Part shown: in pieces, positions 1 through 5,745 of the stretch
How the letters are laid out: each line of letters starts with the position of its first letter
Numbering within the stretch: the first letter of the stretch is position 1
From: Desulfuromonadales bacterium
GTDB taxonomy: Bacteria > Desulfobacterota > Desulfuromonadia > Geobacterales > Pseudopelobacteraceae
Assembly: GCA_015688915.1 (NCBI GenBank)
Contig: JAATGX010000172.1
Location: forward strand, 1-15,702
DNA: 15,702 nucleotides
Direction of reading: 5' to 3'
The notes under the pieces: model-generated
Database searches by the model: none
Told to the model about the DNA's origin: nothing
What the model saw: only the letters and a program-made list of their open reading frames with translations
Translations under genes and position numbers: made by a program

Positions 1-2
1 GC

Positions 3-644
3 GCCACCAACGGCATCTATTTCGCCTGCAACGGATCGGCCTGCGGCCCGGCCGCAGCGCCCCTTGCCAGCCAGCTCCAGAACCCGGTGGCTCTTCTTCC
101 CGGGGATAACAACGGTGTGATCGTACAGCTTCCGAGTGTTCGCCTGGGCGGGGTGGTTTCGGTCGACGGCCGCCTTGTGCTCGGCATCGGTACCCGGTCC
201 AACAACACGCCTTCCGGGGTGACGGCATATCCCGCCGATCAGCACGCGAATTTCACCACCACCTTCAATGGCACCGCCCTCAACAGCAGTTTCATCGACA
301 GCGGTTCGAACGGGCTGTATTTTCCCGCCCCTGCCAGTCTGCTCCCCCGCTGTGCGTCTCCCAATACGAGCTTCTACTGCCCACCGACAACGGCATCGCT
401 TTCCGCCACCACTACCGGGGCCACCGGCTCACCGAGCGGCGTGGCACTGTTCCAGATCGGCAACTTCACCAGCCTCATCAGTACATCCAATAACGTTTTT
501 GCTGAAGTCGGCGGGAGCAGCCTCGGGAGCGGCTCGGGCGGATCATTCGATTGGGGGCTTCCCTTCTTTTTCGGGCGGAGCGTTTTTGTCGGCATCGAAG
601 GCACCAGTTCAAGCCTGGGTGCCGGACCCTACTGGGCCTACTGA
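3..644 (+). CDS. DUF3443 family protein, C-terminal part (5' end outside window)
   Basis: Partial gene: frame 3 is open from the window edge to a TGA at 642-644, giving about 213 residues of what is normally a protein of 400 or more. The segment carries features I recognise from DUF3443: TNGIYFAC near the start, NPVALLPGDNNGVIVQLPS, VLGIGT, FIDSGSNGLYFP, FDWGLPFFFGR, and the terminal GIEGTSSSLGAGPYWAY. DUF3443 has no established function. The DSGS at bases 297-308 resembles the D-[ST]-G-[ST] active-site loop of pepsin-like aspartic proteases. If the fold is bilobal this would be the second loop, and the first would lie upstream of the window. The composition (Gly, Ser, Asn rich, paired Cys) fits an exported protein, but the N-terminus that would carry a signal peptide is not visible. 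The internal GTG at 87 is not a real start, because homology continues upstream of it. Family assignment is confident; the protease idea is inference. Confidence 0.85.
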   Translation, partial: ATNGIYFACNGSACGPAAAPLASQLQNPVALLPGDNNGVIVQLPSVRLGGVVSVDGRLVLGIGTRSNNTPSGVTAYPADQHANFTTTFNGTALNSSFIDSGSNGLYFPAPASLLPRCASPNTSFYCPPTTASLSATTTGATGSPSGVALFQIGNFTSLISTSNNVFAEVGGSSLGSGSGGSFDWGLPFFFGRSVFVGIEGTSSSLGAGPYWAY

Positions 645-673
645 TCCAAGGGTCGTATTCACCCATGCTACAG

Positions 674-710
674 ACCTCCGGGGTTTTGATAATCCCGGAG
701 GTTTTTTGTT
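674..710 (+). terminator. Intrinsic terminator after the DUF3443 gene
   Basis: A perfect 9-bp stem (acctccggg 674-682 with cccggaggt 694-702) encloses an 11-nt loop and runs directly into a T tract (702-707, then gtt). It lies 30 nt after the DUF3443 stop codon, in the right orientation. Canonical rho-independent structure. Confidence 0.9.
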
Positions 711-727
711 GTGCCACGGCACGAAAT

Positions 728-753
728 AATCGAACGAAGCAATCGAACGAAGC
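728..753. repeat. 13-bp tandem duplication between the two terminators
   Basis: The 13-mer aatcgaacgaagc occurs twice head to tail (728-740 and 741-753), followed by a partial third copy beginning gaac. It sits exactly between the two terminator hairpins. This is probably a small replication-slippage duplication with no visible coding role. Confidence 0.8.
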
Positions 754-758
754 GAACA

Positions 759-780
759 GGCGGCCCCGGCCGCCTTTTTT
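759..780 (+). terminator. Second intrinsic terminator, tandem to the first
   Basis: A GC-only stem (ggcggc 759-764 with gccgcc 769-774; a seventh pair is possible with a shorter loop) is followed by six T (775-780). It is oriented for plus-strand transcripts and would back up the terminator at 674-710, just before transcription would run antisense into baeR. On the minus strand the same hairpin is preceded by A6 but not followed by a U run (tgttcgcttcg), so it would be at best a weak terminator for baeR. Confidence 0.7.
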
Positions 781-805
781 CATGCATGGTCTGCGCCCCG
801 CCGCA

Positions 806-1489
806 TCAGCTTGTTTTGGACGCCGGTTCGAACTTGTATCCCACCCCGTAGACCGAGTGGATGAATTCCTCGCCGGGCGCCACAACGGCGATCTTCTTGC
901 GCAGCTTTTTCACATGGCTGTCTATGGTGCGGTCGCTGACCACCCGTTCGTTCGGGTAAATCCGGTCCATCAGTTGGGAGCGCGAGTAGAGGCGGCCGGG
1001 GGTGGCGAAGAGGAAGTGCAGGAGCTTGAACTCAACGGCGGTCAGTTCCAGATCCCGGCCGCGCAGGGTCGCCCGGTACCGTTGCCCGTCGAGCAGCAGC
1101 CCCGTCGCCGCGGCCGGCAAGCTGCCGTTGGTCCGGCGCAGCACCGTCCTGACCCTGGCCACGACCTCGCGGGGGCTGAACGGTTTGCAGACATAGTCGT
1201 CGGCCCCCAGTTCCAGGCCCAGCAGGCGGTCGATCTCCTCGATGCGGGCCGTTATCATGATGATCGGCACCGTGGAGAAGGCGCGGATCTCCTTGCAGAC
1301 TTCAAGGCCGTCGCGGTGCGGCAACATCAGATCCAGCAGGACCAGGTCCGGGGCGTGGAGCCTGACCCACGGCGGCACGGCCTCCCCATCCGCCAGGCAG
1401 AAGGCCTGATACCCGGATTGTTCCAGGTATTCGGCCAGCAGACGGGCAAGTTTCTCCTCATCTTCCACGATCAGTATGGAACCGTTCAT
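806..1489 (-). CDS. baeR: OmpR-family response regulator, BaeR-like
   Basis: Transcription factor of 227 residues that would bind DNA when phosphorylated by the adjacent kinase. The receiver domain (about 3-118) has the acidic pair E9-D10, phospho-acceptor D53 (LLDLMLP), T80 and K102 (CKPF). A winged-helix effector domain (about 128-222) has the typical TAVEFKLL, RTIDSHVKKLRKK and YGVGYKFE segments. The stretch IEEIDRLLGLELGADDYVC, followed by KPFSPREVVARV, closely matches E. coli BaeR as I remember it, so I use that name for the family rather than for proven function. Start choice: an ATG at 1489 overlaps the baeS stop as ATGA with a GGGGGG stretch just upstream. An in-frame ATG 13 codons earlier lies inside baeS and would add residues not seen in the family. 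Cotranscribed with and translationally coupled to the kinase. No strong terminator follows on this strand. Confidence 0.92.
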   Translation of the reverse strand: MNGSILIVEDEEKLARLLAEYLEQSGYQAFCLADGEAVPPWVRLHAPDLVLLDLMLPHRDGLEVCKEIRAFSTVPIIMITARIEEIDRLLGLELGADDYVCKPFSPREVVARVRTVLRRTNGSLPAAATGLLLDGQRYRATLRGRDLELTAVEFKLLHFLFATPGRLYSRSQLMDRIYPNERVVSDRTIDSHVKKLRKKIAVVAPGEEFIHSVYGVGYKFEPASKTS

Positions 1490-2940
1490 GCCATCCCCCC
1501 GATCAGCGGCAACGTCACCTTGATCCATAACCCGCCCAGGGGCGAGTCCATCGCCTGAATGGCTCCGTCGTGAGCCGCAACGATGTTCGTGCAGATCGCC
1601 AGACCCAGGCCGGCCCCGCCGGTCGCCCGGTTGCGCGACGCCTCCACCCGGTACAGCCGCTCGAAGATGTGTTCCAGGGCTTCCGGAGGCACGCCGGGGC
1701 CGCTGTCCTGGAAATGGACCGTGGCGCCGGTGTCCGTGTATTCCAGGCGAACGAACAGTTTTCCTCCGGCATCGGTGTATTTGAGAGAGTTTTCCAGCAG
1801 GTTGTCGAAGAGTTGGCGCAGCCGTTCCCCATCAGCAAAGAGCGGATGACCCGAACCGTCCCCAAGCTCGCTTGTGAGCGCGATCCCCTTGGCGGCAAAC
1901 TCGGCCCGGAACGCCTCCACGGCCTGGCTGACGAGAGGGGCGCAGTCCAGTTCCCGTTTCCGGTAGGCCAGTGCCCCCAGGTCGGACAGGGAAAGCTGGT
2001 AAAGATCTTCCACCAGCCGTCCCAGGCGGAGCGTTTCGCCATGGAGGGAGTGGACCGCCTCCGGGGTCGGGTGGCGGATGCCGTCCTGAAGGGCCTCGAT
2101 CTCGCCGCGGAGAACGGCCAGCGGTGTGCGCAGCTCATGGGAGATGTCCGCTACCCACTGGCGCCGTGTCTGCTCGTTTTTCTCCAGGGTCAGGGCCAGG
2201 GCGTTGAAGTCGCGGGCGAGCTGGCCCAGCTCGTCGGCCGAGGCAACCGGAACGCGGACCGTGAACTTCCCGTTGGACAACTGGCGGGTGGCAGCGGCCA
2301 GGGCCTTGATGGGGCGCACCAGGTGGTTGGCCAGCGGGAGCGAGAGTCCGCCCGCCAGCAGCACCACGGTTCCGGCCACCAGGGAAAGGGCCAGTTTCTG
2401 CTCCCTCAGGAAACGGAGCTGGCGCTCGTCGGATAAACGCCGATGCGACAGGAGTCCCAGGTATCCCACCACCCGGTCGCGGTGGTGGAGCGGTCTGAGG
2501 TCGCCTTTGCCGGACATTTCACTGGGAGCGATGATGGGCTGCTTGCCGGCATCCAGCAGGTAGAACCGCTCGCCGAAGCCGGGCGGCGGCAGGAACATGG
2601 GGCCGCCGCCGTGCCTTCCGGGCCCGTCCGGCCGCGTCCCTGGCGGCGGTCCGGGACATTCCCGGTCCGGCGGGCCCGGTTCCTCCCGAAGAAAGGAGGT
2701 GACAACGAGCCGCCGCCATTGCCGCGGATCGTTTTTCAGAAAGTCCCAGCTCTCCCGCTCCGCATACCCTTCCTCCAGCCGGTCCGCCACCCGGGCCAGT
2801 TGCGCCTGTTCCTGGCCGACGACATACCGCCGGAATCCATGCTCGATACTCTGCTGCATGATCAGGAACATGCAGACCACCGCCAGGCCGGCGGCGGCAA
2901 ACAGTGCCAGGAACAAGCGATAGGTGATGCTTATCTTCAT
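1486..2940 (-). CDS. baeS: Sensor histidine kinase, BaeS-like
   Basis: Inner-membrane sensor kinase of 484 residues, first gene of a two-gene operon with baeR. Layout: TM1 about 8-29; periplasmic sensor region about 30-183; TM2 about 184-206; HAMP about 207-258; dimerisation/phospho-acceptor helix with H268 in DISHELRTPL; catalytic ATPase domain with N384 (LLENSLKY), a DSGPGVP box at 412-418 and a GGAGLGLAI box at 441-449. The phospho-acceptor helix resembles E. coli BaeS closely (AVLRGEIEALQDGIR, LSDLGALAY). In the family BaeS senses envelope stress and toxic compounds and drives efflux and spy-type chaperone genes. Here residues about 86-123 of the sensor are extremely rich in Pro and Gly (GPPPG, FLPPPGFG), longer than the short Pro-rich stretch in E. 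coli BaeS. No efflux pump lies next to the operon in this window. The kinase call is certain; the BaeS subfamily call is good. Confidence 0.92.
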   Translation of the reverse strand: MKISITYRLFLALFAAAGLAVVCMFLIMQQSIEHGFRRYVVGQEQAQLARVADRLEEGYAERESWDFLKNDPRQWRRLVVTSFLREEPGPPDRECPGPPPGTRPDGPGRHGGGPMFLPPPGFGERFYLLDAGKQPIIAPSEMSGKGDLRPLHHRDRVVGYLGLLSHRRLSDERQLRFLREQKLALSLVAGTVVLLAGGLSLPLANHLVRPIKALAAATRQLSNGKFTVRVPVASADELGQLARDFNALALTLEKNEQTRRQWVADISHELRTPLAVLRGEIEALQDGIRHPTPEAVHSLHGETLRLGRLVEDLYQLSLSDLGALAYRKRELDCAPLVSQAVEAFRAEFAAKGIALTSELGDGSGHPLFADGERLRQLFDNLLENSLKYTDAGGKLFVRLEYTDTGATVHFQDSGPGVPPEALEHIFERLYRVEASRNRATGGAGLGLAICTNIVAAHDGAIQAMDSPLGGLWIKVTLPLIGGMA

Positions 2941-3037
2941 GGGTCACGTCTTCTTTCCGGTCATACGTCGCGGAACCGGTTCGATTAATACCATACAGAA
3001 CGGGCAGACAACCAGCCTCCATGGCGCAGGTCTCATT

Positions 3038-3111
3038 ATTTCCTTATTTGTTGCATAATTCGGCCATATATCGAAAGGGGCGGGGCGATTTCCTTATTTC
3101 CGCCATATTTC
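3038..3111. promoter_or_regulatory. Paired direct repeats between divergent baeS and TPR genes
   Basis: The 235-bp spacer between the divergent starts (2941-3175) holds no gene. It contains a perfect 12-bp direct repeat, atttccttattt, at 3038-3049 and 3088-3099, exactly 50 bp apart. A second, imperfect repeat pair reads ttcggccatatatc at 3059-3072 and ttccgccatatttc at 3098-3111 (12 of 14 positions match). The block is much more AT-rich than its surroundings and ends about 65 bp before the TPR start, as expected for a promoter or operator region. I could not assign a convincing -35/-10 pair or a sigma54 site. The repeats suggest sites for a dimeric or multimeric regulator, possibly BaeR, but that is inference. 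Confidence 0.4.
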
Positions 3112-3175
3112 TTGCTCATTTGCGGGCGATACAGGCTACAGAGAAGTAGACAGCCCCGGGGAGGAGCCCGCCGAC

Positions 3176-4369
3176 ATGGGAATGTGGACAACCGATACCT
3201 CGACTCTTGCCGGACCGTTTGCCGCTCTCGCGCTCCGGGATTCCGCCCGCGAGAGCGTCGCCAACAGCCTGCTCGCCAGTGGCACGACCCTGTATTCGCA
3301 GCAGAAGTACGCCCAGGCCGCCAAGACATTCAAGGCGGCATCAGCCATGAATCCGACCCTGGCTTCAGCCTATACCTACCTCGGTTATTCCTATACCCAG
3401 ATGGGAAAGAATCAGGACGCGGTCAACGCCTTGAAACTCTCCCTCAAGGTGGATAAAACGCAAGACCAGGTCTACACCGACCTTGCCAATCTCTACATCG
3501 ACATGGGAAAGACCACGGACGCTGAAACCACCCTGAAAAGCGCTGTACAACAAAACAACCAGAACACGGCGGCCTACTATACGTTGGGGCAGTTGATGGC
3601 GCAGCGGAAGGATTACACAGGTGCGGAAACGCAATTCCGTAAAGTGATCCGGCTGGAACCGAAGGATGGGAACGGGTACTATGCCCTGGGAATGGCGTTG
3701 AACGGCGAAGGGCGATCCAGTGAAGCAATCACCACGCTCAAGACGGCGGTGTCATTGAAAAAAGACTTCGTGCCGGCGCTGTTGGAGTTGGGCAAGGCCT
3801 ACGCCACAAAAGGCGACACCTACAACGCCACGGAGCAACTCGCAAAACTTCAGAATATTGACACCTCGGCGGCCAGCCAGGCGGCTGATGATCTCGAGGC
3901 AACGCTTTCCAACCCGGGCATATCCTACATCAACCCATCCGGCAGTTCCCTGCCGACCGTATTCGGCACCATGCCTCTCCTGCTTCTGGATCCGGTAAAC
4001 CTGGCGACGGCCGGGGCCAGCAAGAATTTTACGCTCAAGATCGCCTTCAACACGGATATGGATTACGAATCGGTCACGAACATCGCCAACTGGTCTATTT
4101 CGAAGGCCTCGGGCGGCACGGCCGGGGTTTACAACAACGGTCTCTACACCGCCAACAGCGTTGCGATTCCCGCCATTCCGGTATCCGTCACCTACGATCC
4201 GGTCAACAGGGTCGCCAATCTGGTATTCACCATGCGCCAGAATTCGAGTGCGACAGGAACCATTGACCCGTCCCATCTCGTATTCAAGTTTCTGGGGGTA
4301 GACGCGAACGGCAAAGCCATGGACCCGGATGCCGACCAGATCGACGGCGCCAGTGGCAGCGCGTTCTGA
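3176..4369 (+). CDS. TPR-repeat protein with C-terminal Ig-like domain
   Basis: A 397-residue protein of unknown specific function. About six 34-residue TPR units can be laid out in register between residues 31 and 234 (for example GTTLYSQQKYAQAAKTFKAA and YTYLGYSYTQMGKNQDAVNA), forming a likely protein-binding superhelix. After a linker (235-275), residues about 276-375 look like a beta-rich Ig-like or SbsA/Big-type domain (FTLKIAFNTDMD, PVSVTYDPVNRVANLVF). The C-terminus carries an Asp ladder, DPDADQIDG at 383-391, which resembles calcium-binding loops. No signal peptide or membrane segment is visible, which is odd for an Ig-like module normally found on exported proteins. GGGGAGGAG at 3158-3166 lies 9 nt before ATG 3176; the ATG two codons later is possible but less well spaced. 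The EF-hand gene follows 143 nt downstream on the same strand. The TPR call is firm; the Ig-like call is from pattern only. Confidence 0.75.
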   Translation: MGMWTTDTSTLAGPFAALALRDSARESVANSLLASGTTLYSQQKYAQAAKTFKAASAMNPTLASAYTYLGYSYTQMGKNQDAVNALKLSLKVDKTQDQVYTDLANLYIDMGKTTDAETTLKSAVQQNNQNTAAYYTLGQLMAQRKDYTGAETQFRKVIRLEPKDGNGYYALGMALNGEGRSSEAITTLKTAVSLKKDFVPALLELGKAYATKGDTYNATEQLAKLQNIDTSAASQAADDLEATLSNPGISYINPSGSSLPTVFGTMPLLLLDPVNLATAGASKNFTLKIAFNTDMDYESVTNIANWSISKASGGTAGVYNNGLYTANSVAIPAIPVSVTYDPVNRVANLVFTMRQNSSATGTIDPSHLVFKFLGVDANGKAMDPDADQIDGASGSAF

Positions 4370-4512
4370 GGGGCATGCCGGATGCCGTGACATGTCGTGA
4401 AAGGGGGTGGGAAAGGCCATTACGTTCAAAAGATCCGTGTCCCTGAAACATGCGGTACAAAGCTCGAAACAAAAAACGGCATCCATCATTTCATGAAAAA
4501 AGGAGTTGCGAG

Positions 4513-5433
4513 ATGACCAGTTCAATAAGTGGCATAGGTGGAGGATTCAGCTCTTCTACCCTGAAAAAGTTGCAGGAGGATATGTTCAAGACAGCCGACA
4601 AAAACGGAGACGGCACAATCTCCAAGGACGAATTGAGCCAGTTGTCCGAGTCCGACACGAGTCAGAGCAGCACGAGTACGGATGATCTGTTTGCGCAGAT
4701 GGATGCCGATAACAGCGGCGCCATCAGCAGGCTTGAGTCCGATGCGGCCATTGCCAAGGCCGGGCACATGCACCAGGGACCGCCTCCGCCTCCTCCGGAA
4801 GAGAGCAGTGATTCGTCGTCCGATTCGACCGGCACGGACACTTCGACTATTTTCGATGCCATGGACACCAATGAAGACGGCAAGGTCAGCGCCAGTGAGT
4901 TGGCGGCGGCTCTTGCCAAGTCAGGCGACGGTTCATCGGGCTCGACACGTGCCAATCCCCTGGAGCGGGATTTCAAGGCTCTGTCTACCGCGCTTCAGTC
5001 CGGTAGCGTGGCCGATGCCCAGAATGCATTGACCGCGCTACAGAAGGATGTCTCGTCACAAAACGGCGGTTCGAGTGACGACCCGTTCAGCGATGACCTG
5101 CAAAGCCTGTCCGATGCCCTGCAATCGGGCAGCCTGTCGGGCGCACAGACCATTTTTGCCAGCATCCAGGACAAACTGGCGTCGGGGCCGCCGCAGATGG
5201 CGGACAGCACGCAAGCCGAGACAGCGGACAGCGGCTCCCAGGACACTGTTGCCACCACCCTGCAAGCCCTGCTGGACGCGGTGGAGAAATCCTCCTCTAC
5301 TACCGATGATTCCGATTCAAACAGCACCTTGAAGAATATTCTTACGGCGGCGTTGCAGAGCTATATGCAACAGAGTTCGAGCACCTATGCCCAGAGCGCG
5401 GCCAGCGGCACGTCGCTCTCTTCCACGGTATAG
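4513..5433 (+). CDS. EF-hand calcium-binding protein with internal helical repeats
   Basis: A 306-residue acidic, Ser-rich protein. Three canonical EF-hand loops are visible: DKNGDGTISKDE (29-40), DADNSGAISRLE (64-75) and DTNEDGKVSASE (118-129), each with acidic or Asn/Ser ligands at positions 1, 3 and 5, Gly at 6 and Glu at 12. A six-proline linker (90-95) and a Ser/Asp-rich spacer separate loops 2 and 3. Two similar helical units follow, LSTALQSGSVADAQ (157-170) and LSDALQSGSLSGAQ (199-212), a repeat I have seen in other proteobacterial hypothetical proteins. No signal peptide is visible; both ends are Ser/Thr/Gly-rich (MTSSISGIGGGFSSS, and a SGTSLSSTV tail). Start choice: AAGGAG at 4500-4505 lies 7 nt before ATG 4513; an upstream in-frame ATG at 4450 lacks a ribosome site and adds a basic, unrelated stretch. 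Likely calcium-responsive; partner, location and role unknown. Could be cotranscribed with the TPR gene, since no terminator lies between them. Confidence 0.85.
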   Translation: MTSSISGIGGGFSSSTLKKLQEDMFKTADKNGDGTISKDELSQLSESDTSQSSTSTDDLFAQMDADNSGAISRLESDAAIAKAGHMHQGPPPPPPEESSDSSSDSTGTDTSTIFDAMDTNEDGKVSASELAAALAKSGDGSSGSTRANPLERDFKALSTALQSGSVADAQNALTALQKDVSSQNGGSSDDPFSDDLQSLSDALQSGSLSGAQTIFASIQDKLASGPPQMADSTQAETADSGSQDTVATTLQALLDAVEKSSSTTDDSDSNSTLKNILTAALQSYMQQSSSTYAQSAASGTSLSSTV

Positions 5434-5576
5434 GCCGGCCGGCTGAAGGCCTCAGACAACGGGCTGGCCCCCCTTGGGGAGGCCCTCATGAATGCCGACC
5501 GACCGAGGCATTCAACAATTGACACGATGGTCAGGCATGGCATGGGCGCCGTCTGGCCATGCGGGCGCCAATGGAT

Positions 5577-5636
5577 GGTATGCACACCCTTTCAGCCTCC
5601 GGTCAGTCAGAGTGGCCGGAGGTTGAACGGTATGCA
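5577..5636. repeat. Hairpin flanked by 8-bp direct repeats
   Basis: ttcagcctccgg (5591-5602) and ccggaggttgaa (5616-5627) form a 12-bp stem with one G-U/mismatch and a 13-nt loop. It is bracketed by ggtatgca at 5577-5584 and again at 5629-5636. The arrangement of direct repeat, inverted repeat and direct repeat looks like a tiny inserted element with a target duplication, or a structured regulatory site. It has no T tract. Confidence 0.5.
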
Positions 5637-5641
5637 TCAGG

Positions 5642-5670
5642 TTGCCAGGCGGCCGTGAATCGGTTATGAT
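5642..5670 (+). promoter_or_regulatory. Sigma70-type promoter for the methyltransferase gene
   Basis: TTGCCA (5642-5647) and TATGAT (5665-5670) are separated by exactly 17 nt. Transcription would start near 5677, giving a leader of about 70 nt before the ATG at 5746. The leader contains a perfect 8-bp inverted repeat, gccggatg/catccggc (5684-5691, 5703-5710). Matches are 5 of 6 at -35 and 5 of 6 at -10 by eye; no experimental support. Confidence 0.5.
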
Positions 5671-5745
5671 CTCACCCTTATGTGCCGGATGTATATAGTC
5701 TGCATCCGGCGACTGGTTGATAAATCATACCTTTTTGGGGCGCCC

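Larger units (their letters stand above)
5434..5745. other. 312-bp gene-free region with hairpins and a promoter
   Basis: I find no convincing coding frame here. The region contains: a perfect 8-bp inverted repeat tgaatgcc/ggcattca (5489-5496, 5507-5514); a 12-bp inverted repeat with one mismatch, flanked by 8-bp direct repeats (5577-5636, listed separately); a sigma70-like promoter (5642-5670); and an 8-bp leader hairpin (5684-5710). None of the hairpins has a T tract, so I see no proper intrinsic terminator for the EF-hand gene. A small non-coding RNA is possible but nothing proves it. Confidence 0.5.

Noticed and set aside
551..1558. 335-codon plus-strand frame across baeR
   Set aside because: It overlaps the DUF3443 end, two terminators and the whole of baeR in antisense, and shows no recognisable motif. 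It is a shadow frame.
2985..3011. Possible baeS promoter on the minus strand (TTGTCT and TATTAA)
   Set aside because: The spacer is only 15 nt and both hexamers are partial matches, so it was not annotated.
5680..5745. 22-codon N-terminal extension of the methyltransferase
   Set aside because: Its ATG would be about 3 nt after the predicted transcription start, with no ribosome site, and the residues are not part of the family N-terminus.
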